From the NCBI RefSeq assembly GCF_004345605.1, contig NZ_SLVY01000019.1, positions 1 to 64,000 of the forward strand: a stretch of DNA of 64,000 bases. The letters are read 5' to 3'. Position numbers and translations under genes: made by a program. This DNA comes from Rhodococcus sp. SMB37 (GTDB lineage: Bacteria; Actinomycetota; Actinomycetes; Mycobacteriales; Mycobacteriaceae). The notes beneath the pieces are model-generated. The model made no database searches, had not been told where the DNA came from, and was given only the letters and a program-made list of their open reading frames with translations. This document shows, one piece after another, positions 17,234 through 26,580 of this stretch; the first letter of the stretch is position 1; the number at the start of each line of letters is the position of its first letter.

Positions 17234-19134
17234 TGACTCAGCCTTCGGAGCTGATCACCGACGACATCGAGCAGTACCTCGCGCGGCACGCGAACAAGTC
17301 CATGCTCCGCTTCATCACGTGCGGTAGCGTCGACGACGGCAAGTCCACCCTGATCGGCCGCCTGCTCTACGAGTCGAAACTGGTCTTCGAGGATCAGCTT
17401 TCCGCACTCGAAGCGGACTCACGCAAGGTCGGCACCCAGGGCGAGGGCCTCGACTTCGCGTTACTCGTCGACGGCTTGGCCGCCGAACGCGAACAGGGCA
17501 TCACCATCGACGTCGCATACCGGTACTTCTCGACCGAACAGCGCAAGTTCGTCGTCGCGGACACCCCGGGCCACGAGCAATACACCCGCAACATGGTGAC
17601 CGGGGCTTCCACCGCCGACCTCGCAGTCATCCTCATCGACGCCCGCAAGGGTGTGCTCACCCAGACCCGTCGGCACTCGTACCTCGTCTCACTCCTCGGC
17701 ATCCGCCACGTGGTGATCGCCGTCAACAAACTCGACCTGGTCGACTACTCACAGGAGGTCTTCGACGACATCGTCGCCGAATACACGAGTTTCGCGAACG
17801 AGATCGGGCTCGGAGGCGTCGTCGCGATTCCCATGTCGGCGTACGTCGGTGACAACCTCACCGAACGCAGCTCCAACACACCCTGGTATCAGGGGCCGAC
17901 GCTGATCGAGCATCTCGAGGACGTCGAGATCGACGACGACTTGCGCAATGGCCCGTTCCGTATGCCGGTGCAGTGGGTCAACCGTCCCAACCTGGACTTC
18001 CGCGGCTTCTCCGGCCAGATCGTCGGCGGAACTGTTCGACCGGGCGACCGGTTGCGAGTTCTCCCCAGCGGCAAGGAATCCGCTGTCGCGCGGATCGTCA
18101 CCATGGACGGAGACCTCGACGAGGCCGTCGCCGGTCAGTCGGTCACCATCACCCTCGCTGACGAGATCGACGTCAGCCGGGGAGATGTGCTTGCCGGAGC
18201 GGAGGCGCTGCCCGGTGTGGCCGACCAGTTCGAGGCGCACGTGGTGTGGATGGGCGAACACGAAATGCTGCCCGAGCGTCCCTATGTGTGTCAGATCGGG
18301 ACGATGACCGTGCAGGCCCGCATCACCAAACCCAAGCACAAGGTCAACGTCAATACCCTCGAGAAGACCGCGACGAACACACTTGCGCTCAATGAGATCG
18401 GTGTGTGCAACATCAGCTTCGATCGGCCGGTGCCGTTCGACGCCTACGCTGCGAACCGCGATACCGGCGGATTCATCCTGATCGACCGGCTCACCAACAC
18501 CACGGTCGGTGCCGGCATGATCGCGCATTCGCTGCGACGGTCCGACAACATCCATTGGCAGGCCGTGGACGTAGACGGTGATGCACGCAGGGCGCTCAAC
18601 GGTCACGGTTCACACGTGCTGTGGTTCACCGGCCTGTCCGGATCGGGCAAGTCGACCATCGCCAACGATCTCGAGCGCAAGTTGTATGCGTTGGGCTGCC
18701 ACACCTATCTCCTCGACGGCGACAACATCCGGCATGGACTCGGCCGCGACCTCGGATTCACCGAGGCCGACCGGGTGGAGAACATCAGACGTGTCACCGA
18801 GGTGGCCCGGCTGATGGCGGATGCCGGCCTGATTGTCCTGGCGTCGTTCATCTCTCCGTTCCGTGCTGACCGCGACGCGGCACGCGAAGTGATCGGCCCG
18901 GACCAGTTCTGCGAGGTGTTTGTCGACACCCCGATCGAGGTCGCCGAACAGCGAGACCCCAAGGGCCTCTACAAGAAGGCGCGCCGCGGCGATCTGACGA
19001 ACTTCACCGGAGTCGACTCCCCGTACGAGCCGCCGGAAAATCCCGAACTGCGAATCCGCACGACCACGACCACGCCCGAGGAAGCAAGCGGGCTGGTAGT
19101 CGAATTCCTGCGCGACCGCGGCATCATCGCCTGA
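17233..19134 (+). CDS. cysNC: Bifunctional sulfate adenylyltransferase GTPase / APS kinase (CysNC)
   Basis: 633 residues. Residues about 1-440 are the CysN GTPase: G1 G-S-V-D-D-G-K-S-T (31-39), G3 D-T-P-G-H-E-Q, G4 N-K-L-D, then EF-Tu-like beta-barrels. Residues about 455-633 are APS kinase: P-loop G-L-S-G-S-G-K-S-T (467-475), D-G-D-N-I-R-H-G-L and the mobile-lid segment. With CysD it yields PAPS directly. The fused form is usual in mycobacteria and relatives. No sulfite-forming reductase is nearby, so the PAPS probably feeds the local sulfotransferase. Confidence 0.95.
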   Translation: MTQPSELITDDIEQYLARHANKSMLRFITCGSVDDGKSTLIGRLLYESKLVFEDQLSALEADSRKVGTQGEGLDFALLVDGLAAEREQGITIDVAYRYFSTEQRKFVVADTPGHEQYTRNMVTGASTADLAVILIDARKGVLTQTRRHSYLVSLLGIRHVVIAVNKLDLVDYSQEVFDDIVAEYTSFANEIGLGGVVAIPMSAYVGDNLTERSSNTPWYQGPTLIEHLEDVEIDDDLRNGPFRMPVQWVNRPNLDFRGFSGQIVGGTVRPGDRLRVLPSGKESAVARIVTMDGDLDEAVAGQSVTITLADEIDVSRGDVLAGAEALPGVADQFEAHVVWMGEHEMLPERPYVCQIGTMTVQARITKPKHKVNVNTLEKTATNTLALNEIGVCNISFDRPVPFDAYAANRDTGGFILIDRLTNTTVGAGMIAHSLRRSDNIHWQAVDVDGDARRALNGHGSHVLWFTGLSGSGKSTIANDLERKLYALGCHTYLLDGDNIRHGLGRDLGFTEADRVENIRRVTEVARLMADAGLIVLASFISPFRADRDAAREVIGPDQFCEVFVDTPIEVAEQRDPKGLYKKARRGDLTNFTGVDSPYEPPENPELRIRTTTTTPEEASGLVVEFLRDRGIIA

Positions 19135-19178
19135 CCACTTTCGTCGAGTAAGTCGTTCATCACCAGAAGGAGGGCCCT

Positions 19179-19556
19179 GTGCCCAGTCGTGACGAAATCT
19201 GCTCCGTCATCGAATCGTATGTGAAGCATCTGAGCAATCATGAGGTGGATCAACTCGTGTCGCTCTTCGCGGCCGATGCCGTCCAGCACGAGCCGCTGGG
19301 CATGAATACCTACCGGGGGATCGAGGAAATCCGGGAGTTCGACACCGAGTGCGCGAAGGTGGAGTTCTCGGTGACGCGATACTCGCCCATCACGGTCTTC
19401 GGCCGGTACGCCGCCACACAGTTGAGGATCCAGCGCGAGGGGATGCGCGAGTTCCTCGCCACCGACCTGTTCGAGTTCGACGACGAGTGCCGGATCGTCT
19501 CGCTCAGCGTCGTGATCGATATCGAAGCCCACGCGGATCAGGCCGGATCGCGGTGA
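19179..19556 (+). CDS. NTF2/SnoaL-like protein
   Basis: 125 residues, cone-shaped alpha+beta fold of the NTF2 superfamily by pattern: N-terminal helices (I-E-S-Y-V-K-H-L-S-N-H-E-V-D), L-F-A-A-D-A-V, and alternating strands. Related proteins include ketosteroid isomerase-like and SnoaL-like enzymes. GTG 19179 follows AGAAGGAGGG. The stop overlaps the next gene by 4 nt. It could isomerise or bind the substrate that is later sulfated; no direct proof. Confidence 0.75.
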   Translation: MPSRDEICSVIESYVKHLSNHEVDQLVSLFAADAVQHEPLGMNTYRGIEEIREFDTECAKVEFSVTRYSPITVFGRYAATQLRIQREGMREFLATDLFEFDDECRIVSLSVVIDIEAHADQAGSR

Positions 19557-20368
19557 CGAGAGCCGCGATCCGGCCTGCTCAGACGACCCCCCGACTGCTC
19601 GATAACAAGATCGTGGTGGTCTCGGGCGTGGGGCCGGGGCTGGGCCGATCCGTTGCGATCCGTGCCGCAGAGGCAGGCGCACGGGTCGTGCTGGCAGCGC
19701 GTACTGCCTCGCGGCTCGACGCTGTCGCGGAGGAGATTCGGGCAGGCGGCGGCACCGCTTTGTGTGTGCCCACCGACCTCACCGACGGGGAGTCGGTGCA
19801 GTCTCTCGCGTCGAGCGCGCTCGAAGAGTTCGGCCGGATCGATGCGGTGGTTCACAACGCGTTCGTCGTGCCCGCGCATGGCGGGCTGCTCGACGCCGCG
19901 CTCGACGACATCCGGCAGGGCGTGGACATCAACGTGCTGGCCTCGCTCGCTCTCACGAAGGCGCTGGCCCCGGCGCTCGTGGAGTCGCAGGGTTCGGTCG
20001 TGATGATCAATTCGATGGTGATCCGGAACCGATTGCCGAACTTCGGTGCCTATCGGGTGATGAAATCGGGCCTCCTGGCGATCGCCAGGAGCCTGTCGGT
20101 CGAGCTCGGACCGAAGGGCGTCCGGGTGAATTCGGTGGCTCCGGGGTACATCTGGGCCGATTCGGTGAAGCGGATGTTCGAACGGCAGGCGGAGCAGCGT
20201 GGTGTCGATCCGGACGTGATCTACGCCGAGGTCGCGGCAGGCACCGATCTGCGCCGGCTGCCCGAGCCCGACGACATCGCGAACGCGGTCGTGTTCCTCG
20301 CCTCCGATTTCGCGCGGGCGATCACCGGGCAGTGCCTGGATGTCGACTGCGGTCACACCCACCACTGA
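19553..20368 (+). CDS. SDR-family oxidoreductase (sulfation operon)
   Basis: 271 residues from GTG 19553 (overlaps the NTF2-like stop). Cofactor motif is the variant S-G-V-G-P-G-L-G, catalytic Ser in N-S-M-V, and Y-R-V-M-K; the usual N-N-A-G is replaced by H-N-A-F. A-R-T after strand 2 suggests NADP(H). C-terminal C-L-D-V-D-C-G-H ends the fold. Probably oxidises or reduces a hydroxyl or keto group on the metabolite handled by this operon. Confidence 0.8.
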   Translation: MTRAAIRPAQTTPRLLDNKIVVVSGVGPGLGRSVAIRAAEAGARVVLAARTASRLDAVAEEIRAGGGTALCVPTDLTDGESVQSLASSALEEFGRIDAVVHNAFVVPAHGGLLDAALDDIRQGVDINVLASLALTKALAPALVESQGSVVMINSMVIRNRLPNFGAYRVMKSGLLAIARSLSVELGPKGVRVNSVAPGYIWADSVKRMFERQAEQRGVDPDVIYAEVAAGTDLRRLPEPDDIANAVVFLASDFARAITGQCLDVDCGHTHH

Positions 20369-20396
20369 GACATTCTCGCAAGGACATTCTCGCAAG
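20369..20396 (+). repeat. 14-bp tandem duplication carrying the Shine-Dalgarno region
   Basis: GACATTCTCGCAAG occurs twice in a row directly before the sulfotransferase gene. The second copy runs into AAGGAG, the ribosome-binding site; the first carries a weaker AAGGA. It looks like a recent slippage or duplication that doubled the leader. Confidence 0.85.
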
Positions 20397-20404
20397 GAGT
20401 ATGG

Positions 20405-21550
20405 ATGACACACGATTACGACGGCATCGGTTCCATCGAGGACCTGCACCAGGCCGCGCGTGAGGCTGCCGGATACAGCGACTTCGGCAGCGACGACTAC
20501 CTCGAAGGGCTGCAGGTTCTTCTCGACTCCTTCGAACGCGAGGCCGATCTCACCCCACAGGGGCGGATGATCGCCCGCAAGATGATCGTCAGTGCACTCT
20601 CGGGTCGCCTGACCAGCGAAGCCGGATTCTCCCGCTACCCCGCACACGTCGACGTCGCGGTCGAGCGACCTGTCTTCGTGTGCGGCCTGACGCGGACGGG
20701 GAGCACTGCGCTGCACCGGCTGCTCAGCGCGGACCCGGCGCATCAGGGCGTCGAGATGTGGCTTGCTGAATCACCACAGCCTCGCCCCGCTCGCGAGACA
20801 TGGTCGGAGAACGCGGATTTCCTCCGGTCGGATGCCTTCTACCGGGCCCGCCAGGAGAATGAGGCGGATCTCATGAAGGTGCATTTCATGGGAGCGGAAG
20901 AAGTCGAGGAATGCTGGCGGCTGCTACAGCAGACGATGCTCTCGATTTCCTTCGAGTGCGTGTCGTACATACCGTCCTACTCGACGTGGTTGGCCGAGCA
21001 GGACTGGACTGAGACCTACGCGAGGCACAAGAAGAATCTGCAGCTGATCGGGATGAACGACCCGGGGCGTCGGTGGGTGCTCAAGAGCCCCAGCCATGTG
21101 TTCGCGATCGACGCGATCATGCGCGCCTACCCGGACGCATTGATCGTGCGCACATTCCGCGATTCACACACGTCTATGGCGTCCACCTTCAGCCTCGCCG
21201 AGCAGGGCAAGCACGACATGTCGGATGCGTTCGACCGCGAGACCATCGGGCGTACTCAACTCGAGTTGTGGGCGCGGGGTAACCGGGAGTTCAACGAGGC
21301 TCGCGCCCGCTACGACGCGGAACAGTTCATCGATGTCGACTACCGGGATTTCGTCGCAGACCCGACCGGCACGGTCGAGAAGATCTACGCGCAGTTTGCG
21401 ATGCCGTTCACGGACGCCACACGTGCTGCGGTGGAGGCGTCGCATCAGGGCAGCCTCGCCGAGCATCGTCGCCCGTCGCACGTCTACTCGCTCGAAGACT
21501 TCGGGATCACGGCCTCCGACGTCGACCGGGCATTCGCCGCCACCGCCTGA
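20405..21550 (+). CDS. PAPS-dependent sulfotransferase
   Basis: 381 residues, Sulfotransfer_3-like. The 5'-phosphosulfate loop is F-V-C-G-L-T-R-T-G-S-T-A-L (residues about 95-107), and the 3'-phosphate-binding region W-V-L-K-S-P-S-H appears near residue 220, followed by R-T-F-R-D. Moves a sulfuryl group from PAPS to a hydroxyl on a small molecule or lipid; the acceptor is unknown. Its placement after cysQ-cysD-cysNC gives it a dedicated donor supply and PAP removal. ATG 20405 follows AAGGAG. Confidence 0.88.
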   Translation: MTHDYDGIGSIEDLHQAAREAAGYSDFGSDDYLEGLQVLLDSFEREADLTPQGRMIARKMIVSALSGRLTSEAGFSRYPAHVDVAVERPVFVCGLTRTGSTALHRLLSADPAHQGVEMWLAESPQPRPARETWSENADFLRSDAFYRARQENEADLMKVHFMGAEEVEECWRLLQQTMLSISFECVSYIPSYSTWLAEQDWTETYARHKKNLQLIGMNDPGRRWVLKSPSHVFAIDAIMRAYPDALIVRTFRDSHTSMASTFSLAEQGKHDMSDAFDRETIGRTQLELWARGNREFNEARARYDAEQFIDVDYRDFVADPTGTVEKIYAQFAMPFTDATRAAVEASHQGSLAEHRRPSHVYSLEDFGITASDVDRAFAATA

Positions 21551-21590
21551 AGCGGACCTCGGAACACCGACCGAAGAACAGGACCATCAT

Positions 21591-22652
21591 ATGAACGCGA
21601 CCTGGGAGAAGTTCTGCGCCGATCTTCTCGAGACCGGCAACATCCTGCAGGACGAGATCGTCCCGCAGGACTCGACGACCCAAGCCGAAGGTGTCCGCTA
21701 CCTGAGCCGGCTGCTGCGCTACGCCACCATCAACTGCGTCGAATACACCGATCCACGGTGGCCACAGTTCACCTCGGCGCCGAACCCGAACATGATGACG
21801 AAGATCGGTGCCGACAACCCCGACAACCTGTACATGCGCGCGAACATTTCCGGTAGGTACACCTACCGGATCACGGGCACGCGGGGGACCGTGCCGCTCG
21901 TGACGTTCGGGTCGCGGGTCAACCGGTACCACATCGACGGCACCATGCTGCAGACCGGCGACCTGCACGGCCACGATCTCGACGTCGACGAACACGGGCG
22001 GTTCACGTTCATCGCGAGCGTCGACGCACCCGCAGAAGGGTCGTGGCTGCCGCTCGCCGCGGACAGTAACCTCATCTCGGTTCGGCAGACGTACCGGGAC
22101 CGGCGCAGCGAGGTTCCCGCCGAGCTGTCCATCGAATGCCTGAACCCCGACGGTGAATTCGTCCCGTTGAGCTCGGAAGAGATGTCCGGCCGCCTCGGAA
22201 AGGCCATCGGCATGGTCCGCGGCACCGCGAACACTTTCCTGGAATGGTCGCGCGAGTTCCAGGGGCAGCCCAACGAGATCTTCGACCGCGGACAGGAAAC
22301 GTTCCAGAACGCCGGTGGTGATCCCACGATCTTCTACCTGCACGGCTACTGGAAACTCGCCGCCGACGAAGCCTGGGTGATCGAGACCGAGGTGCCGAAC
22401 TGCGAGTACTTCAACTTCGTGCTGCAGAACTTCTGGGTCGAGTCGCTCGACTACAACCGGACCAACATCTACATCAACAACCACACGGCGAAGCTGAACG
22501 ACGACGGCACGTTGACGATCGTCGTCGCCGCGAAGGATCCCGGATTCGGCAATTGGATCGATACCGATTCGCACACCGAGGGCACGTGGGCGATGCGCTG
22601 GATCAAGGCCGATTCGCATCCGATCCCGGCGTCGCGGGTCGTGAAGTTGTGA
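21591..22652 (+). CDS. DUF1214-domain protein
   Basis: 353 residues from ATG 21591. Soluble, no signal peptide. The C-terminal third (F-N-F-V-L-Q-N-F-W-V-E-S-L-D-Y, then D-P-G-F-G-N-W-I-D-T) matches the pattern of DUF1214 proteins, which often occur next to SDR, LLM and sulfotransferase-type genes in mycolata. The biochemical role is unknown; a carbohydrate- or lipid-binding beta-sandwich is often suggested. Downstream LLM gene overlaps by 4 nt. Confidence 0.75.
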   Translation: MNATWEKFCADLLETGNILQDEIVPQDSTTQAEGVRYLSRLLRYATINCVEYTDPRWPQFTSAPNPNMMTKIGADNPDNLYMRANISGRYTYRITGTRGTVPLVTFGSRVNRYHIDGTMLQTGDLHGHDLDVDEHGRFTFIASVDAPAEGSWLPLAADSNLISVRQTYRDRRSEVPAELSIECLNPDGEFVPLSSEEMSGRLGKAIGMVRGTANTFLEWSREFQGQPNEIFDRGQETFQNAGGDPTIFYLHGYWKLAADEAWVIETEVPNCEYFNFVLQNFWVESLDYNRTNIYINNHTAKLNDDGTLTIVVAAKDPGFGNWIDTDSHTEGTWAMRWIKADSHPIPASRVVKL

Positions 22653-23557
22653 GCTCAGTGCCCATGAAGAGATCAGGGCCCATGAAATGGGCACTGCCCG
22701 CCGCGATGATCGAGGCGCGCGACCTGCCGGAGTTCGCCCGGGTCGCCGACGAATGCGGCTACGACGCGATTGCATTGCCCGACTCGGTATTCTATCCCGA
22801 GACGGTGTCGGCCGACTACCCGTATTCACCCGACGGTAAGCGGATGTGGGCCCCGGAGACGCCGATGCCGGACCCGTTCATCGCGATGACCGCGATGGCT
22901 GCTGTCACGCAGCGAGTGCGGTTCTACACCAATGTGCTGAAGCTGCCGCTGCGCGATCCACTGCTCACCGCGAAGCAGGTGGCGACAATGGCGGTGATGT
23001 CGCAGAACCGCATCGCGGTCGGCGTCGGACTGTCGTGGATTCCCGAGGAATTCGAGTTCACCGGTACCGAGATGCGCACTCGCGGTGCGCGCACCGACGA
23101 AGCCATCGCGATCGTCAAGGCGGTGTGTTCCGGCGAGGGGCCGCAATGGGTCGAATTCCACGGTAAGCATTACGATTTCGATCGTCTGATGATCAGTCCG
23201 GCGCCTGACCGGCCCGTCCCGATCTACGGCGGCGGTCACAGCGAAGCGGGTCTGCGGCGCGCGGCGCGGCTCGGAGACGGCTGGATCTCGGTCAATACGG
23301 ATACCGAAGCGCTGGCATCGGCGATCACACGACTGACGGAGCTCCGTTCCGAATTCGGCCGTGCCGATGTGCCGTTCGAGATCGATGTGTCGCCGACAGA
23401 CGTCTCCGATGTCGAGGGATACCGACGCCTGGCCGATATCGGGGTCACTCGCGTGCGGGTGGCGCCCTGGCGGATGTACGGCGTGGATCCGTCGGATCCG
23501 CAAGCCAGGCTCGACGCGATCCGACGGTTCGCCGACGACGTGATCGGTGTTCAGTAG
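22649..23557 (+). CDS. LLM-class F420-dependent oxidoreductase
   Basis: About 302 residues from GTG 22649 (overlaps the previous stop); ATG codons at 22664 and 22682 are possible starts. Luciferase-like TIM barrel: V-G-V-G-L-S-W-I-P-E-E-F in the middle and P-I-Y-G-G-G-H-S near residue 190. Likely reduces or oxidises an intermediate with F420. It ends the sulfation operon and overlaps the convergent FBP gene by 7 nt. Confidence 0.82.
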   Translation: MSSVPMKRSGPMKWALPAAMIEARDLPEFARVADECGYDAIALPDSVFYPETVSADYPYSPDGKRMWAPETPMPDPFIAMTAMAAVTQRVRFYTNVLKLPLRDPLLTAKQVATMAVMSQNRIAVGVGLSWIPEEFEFTGTEMRTRGARTDEAIAIVKAVCSGEGPQWVEFHGKHYDFDRLMISPAPDRPVPIYGGGHSEAGLRRAARLGDGWISVNTDTEALASAITRLTELRSEFGRADVPFEIDVSPTDVSDVEGYRRLADIGVTRVRVAPWRMYGVDPSDPQARLDAIRRFADDVIGVQ

Positions 23558-24042
23558 GCGCCGACGCGGGCGATGAACGCGTCCAGATTGGACCGGACGC
23601 GCTCGATCCGGCCGTCGAGTGGGGAGTCGTCGCGGTACAGACGGCCCCCACTCGGCGTCTTCTTGCGGCGTGCGTAGAGCGAGCAGCCGAGGTCGGCGCA
23701 CATGTAGGTGCCGACCGTATTGCCCCGGCGTCCGGCGTCGCCGGTCTTGCTCGCCGCCATGAGGTGCACTCCGCCGTTGGGGTGCGTGGTCTGGCAGATC
23801 GAGCACATCTGCGCGGGGCGGCGGCCACCGGACTCGTGTCGCAGTGCGACCCCGACGATGCGGTCGCCCTGCTCGGCCACCACGTAGCAGCGGCCGGGAT
23901 ACGACGGGTCGGTCCAGCCGAGGAAATCGAGGTCGTCCCAGGGCAGACCGTCCAGGTCGGCGGGGACGGACAGGCGCTTCGCGTCACCTTTCGAGCAATT
24001 GATGAACGACGACCTGATGTCGCGTTCGCTGACCGGCAGCAT
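23551..24042 (-). CDS. FBP-domain (EF-G-binding, treble-clef zinc finger) protein
   Basis: 163 residues. C-terminal half holds a four-Cys zinc site: M-C-S-I-C followed by C-A-D-L-G-C, as in FusB/FBP-type EF-G-binding proteins. N-terminal region is short and helical compared with staphylococcal FusB. Proteins of this kind can release EF-G stalled by fusidic acid; in actinobacteria the function is untested. It lies 42 nt after a MarR gene on the same strand, so likely co-transcribed and drug-responsive. Confidence 0.75.
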   Translation of the reverse strand: MLPVSERDIRSSFINCSKGDAKRLSVPADLDGLPWDDLDFLGWTDPSYPGRCYVVAEQGDRIVGVALRHESGGRRPAQMCSICQTTHPNGGVHLMAASKTGDAGRRGNTVGTYMCADLGCSLYARRKKTPSGGRLYRDDSPLDGRIERVRSNLDAFIARVGAY

Positions 24043-24084
24043 GGATGCGCCTTCCTTCTCGACTGCGTTCGACGTTCGCCGACG

Positions 24085-24585
24085 CTACGGACCTTCGTTC
24101 GCTGAGGCAACAGAATTTCCGTCGCGGGACTCCCGGTCGTGACCGTCGGCGTCGTGACCGTCGGCGAGTTTGCGGAGCAGGCGGGCGAGCTCTGCGCGTT
24201 CGGCGGCGTCGAGCCGGGTGAACACTTCGGCCGCGTCGGCGTCGCGTGCGGCGTCGAGCTCGGTCAGTAGGCGTCGCCCGTCAGAAGTGAGTTGTACGCA
24301 CACCGCGCGCCGGTCGGCCGGGTCGGGTAGTCGCTCGGTCAGACCGCGGGACTCGAGCCGGTCGACGACTTCCGTGACCGACCGCGGCACGATGCGCAGC
24401 GACTTCGCGACGACCCCCAACCGGGCCGGTTCGTCTGCGTTGCCGATCACCCGCAGCGCCCGGTGTTCGTGCGGGGACAGCTCCCAGGGCCGGATTCTCT
24501 CGTGCCACCGTTTTCGCAGCGTACGGGTGGTGGCCATGAGAAGGTCGCGGAGTGTGGCGGGGGAGTCCGACATGACGTTCACCAT
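24085..24585 (-). CDS. MarR-family transcriptional regulator
   Basis: 166 residues. Winged HTH: L-G-V-V-A-K-S-L-R-I-V-P-R-S-V-T-E-V-V-D-R-L, then wing D-P-A-D-R-R-A-V-C-V-Q-L-T. A charged His/Asp-rich tail (G-H-D-A-D-G-H-D) follows. Either ATG 24585 or ATG 24573 could be used. Divergent from an ABC exporter with a palindrome in the gap, the classical arrangement for a ligand-released repressor of an efflux pump. Confidence 0.85.
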   Translation of the reverse strand: MVNVMSDSPATLRDLLMATTRTLRKRWHERIRPWELSPHEHRALRVIGNADEPARLGVVAKSLRIVPRSVTEVVDRLESRGLTERLPDPADRRAVCVQLTSDGRRLLTELDAARDADAAEVFTRLDAAERAELARLLRKLADGHDADGHDRESRDGNSVASANEGP

Positions 24586-24607
24586 ACCTCAGTTGACTGT
24601 TACCTCT

Positions 24608-24628
24608 TAATGAGGCAACCTCACTAAG
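24608..24628. promoter_or_regulatory. MarR operator candidate
   Basis: TTA-A-TGAGG-CAA-CCTCA-C-TAA: arms of nine positions with eight complementary pairs around a 3-nt centre. It lies between marR and the ABC exporter gene. TTGACT at 24593-24598 is a possible -35 nearby. Confidence 0.65.
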
Positions 24629-24661
24629 TACGAACGAATCATGAATCGAGGTGGTGCGCAC

Positions 24662-26494
24662 ATGATGCAGCCCCCACCCGGCCAGGGCGGCGGCAGAGGC
24701 CGCGGATCCAAGGTCGACCCCAAAGACATCGAACAGCTGAAGGAATCACCCGTCAGCCTGCGGCGCATCGGCGCCCTGTTCGCCCCCTACCGCTGGCAGA
24801 TCACCGTCGTCGTTGCGCTCATCGTCGCGTCGTCGGTCATCTCGCTCGCGAACCCCTTCCTCGTCCGCGCCGTCATCGACGACGCGATCCCGCACCAGAA
24901 CGTGAGCCTGCTGCTGTGGGTGGTGGGCGGCATGCTCGCCGTCACCGTCGTCAGCTCCCTGCTCGGCGTCGCTCAGACGTGGATTTCCACGACCGTCGGG
25001 CAGCGGATCATGCACGATCTGCGAACTCGCGTGTTCTCGCACCTGCAACGGCAGTCGTTGAGCTTCTTCACCCGGACTCGCGGTGGTGAGATCCAGTCGC
25101 GGCTGACCAACGACATCGGTGGAATGCAGTCGGTGGTGACCTCCACGGCGACGTCCATCGCCTCCAACGTCACCACCGTGGTCGGTACCGCCGTCGCGAT
25201 GACGATCCTCAGCTGGCGACTGGCGCTACTGTCGCTGATCGTGCTGCCGCCTGCCATCTGGCTCACGCGCCGTGTCGCGATGATGCGACGCGTGATCACC
25301 GCTCGCCAGCAGCGCCGCATGGCCGATATGCAAACGCAGATCGAAGAGGGGCTGTCCGTCAGCGGAGTGCTGCTCGTCAAGACTCTCGGCACCGGGCCCG
25401 CACTGTCCGGTAAGTTCGCGCAGACCTCCGACGAGCTCGCAGATCTCGAACTGCACGCGCAGCTGTCCGGACGCTGGCGCATGGCCACCATGAACATCGT
25501 CTTCTCCGCGATCCCCGCGGTGCTCTATCTCGTCGCCGGCCTGCCCGCTACCTCCGGCGGCATGACGATCGGTACCCTCGTCGCCTTCACCGGCCTGCAG
25601 GCGACCCTGTTCCGGCCGCTGATGAGCCTGCTCGACGTCGGAATCACCGTCACCAGTTCGCTCGCGCTGTTCAGCCGGATCTTCGAATACCTGGACCTCA
25701 CCGTCGAGATCGACGACCCGGAGAGACCGGTCCACGTCGACCGCGAACGGGTCGCGGGTGCAGTGCGATTCGAGAACGTCGACTTCCGGTACGACGGCGC
25801 GCACCGCCTCGCACTCGACGACGTCACCCTCGACGTGCCTGCCGGTGCTCAGATTGCCCTCGTCGGCGAGACCGGTTCGGGCAAAACCACACTCGGCGGT
25901 CTCGTCGCGCGGTTGTACGATCCGACATCGGGGCGCGTCACGATCGATGGTGTAGATCTGCGCGACATGTCGCTCGCCGATGTCGCCGCGCTCGTCGGTG
26001 TGGTCTCGCAGGAGACCTACCTTCTCCACGCGACGGTGCGTGAGAATCTGCGCTACGCGAAGGCCGACGCGACCGACGTGGAAATCGAGGACGCCGCCCG
26101 CGCCGCGCGTATCCACGACCTGATCGTGTCGCTGCCCGAGGGTTACGACACCGTCGTCGGAGCACGGGGCCACCGCTTCTCCGGTGGTGAGAAGCAGCGG
26201 CTCGCCATTGCGCGGACGTTGCTGCGCGACCCGCGGATCCTGGTGCTCGACGAGGCCACCAGCGCATTGGACAACGAAACCGAACGCCTGGTGCAGCAGG
26301 CGATCGACACCGCGCGACACGGCCGTACGACGATCACCATCGCGCACCGCCTCTCGACGGTCCGCGACGCCGATGAGATCGTCGTACTCGATCAGGGCAG
26401 AATCGCCGAACGAGGTAGCCACGACACGCTTGTCGCGCTCGGCGGCCGGTACGCGGCACTCGCTGCCCGAGTCGAACAACCCGTCGCCGCGTGA
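24662..26494 (+). CDS. ABC exporter, TMD-NBD half transporter (multidrug type)
   Basis: 610 residues from ATG 24662, preceded by GAGGTGG; an earlier in-frame ATG at 24641 lacks a ribosome-binding site. Six TM segments in residues about 45-325, then the ATPase domain: Walker A G-E-T-G-S-G-K-T-T, signature F-S-G-G-E-K-Q-R (F in place of L), Walker B I-L-V-L-D-E-A-T-S-A-L-D, H-loop A-H-R. All catalytic residues present, so it can work as a homodimer. Likely under the divergent MarR. Confidence 0.88.
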   Translation: MMQPPPGQGGGRGRGSKVDPKDIEQLKESPVSLRRIGALFAPYRWQITVVVALIVASSVISLANPFLVRAVIDDAIPHQNVSLLLWVVGGMLAVTVVSSLLGVAQTWISTTVGQRIMHDLRTRVFSHLQRQSLSFFTRTRGGEIQSRLTNDIGGMQSVVTSTATSIASNVTTVVGTAVAMTILSWRLALLSLIVLPPAIWLTRRVAMMRRVITARQQRRMADMQTQIEEGLSVSGVLLVKTLGTGPALSGKFAQTSDELADLELHAQLSGRWRMATMNIVFSAIPAVLYLVAGLPATSGGMTIGTLVAFTGLQATLFRPLMSLLDVGITVTSSLALFSRIFEYLDLTVEIDDPERPVHVDRERVAGAVRFENVDFRYDGAHRLALDDVTLDVPAGAQIALVGETGSGKTTLGGLVARLYDPTSGRVTIDGVDLRDMSLADVAALVGVVSQETYLLHATVRENLRYAKADATDVEIEDAARAARIHDLIVSLPEGYDTVVGARGHRFSGGEKQRLAIARTLLRDPRILVLDEATSALDNETERLVQQAIDTARHGRTTITIAHRLSTVRDADEIVVLDQGRIAERGSHDTLVALGGRYAALAARVEQPVAA

Positions 26495-26504
26495 GATGAA
26501 CTCG

Positions 26505-26564
26505 CGCGCGGACTTTCGCTTCCCGCCGCCACGATCGTGGATGTGGGAAGCGAGAATCCGCGCG
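26505..26564. terminator. Long hairpin between convergent genes
   Basis: Two 20-nt arms (26505-26524 and 26545-26564) pair with two mismatches around a 20-nt loop. It lies between the ABC exporter and the convergent dhbA gene and probably ends both transcripts. Confidence 0.7.
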
Positions 26565-26580
26565 GGAAGCTCAGCGTGGA

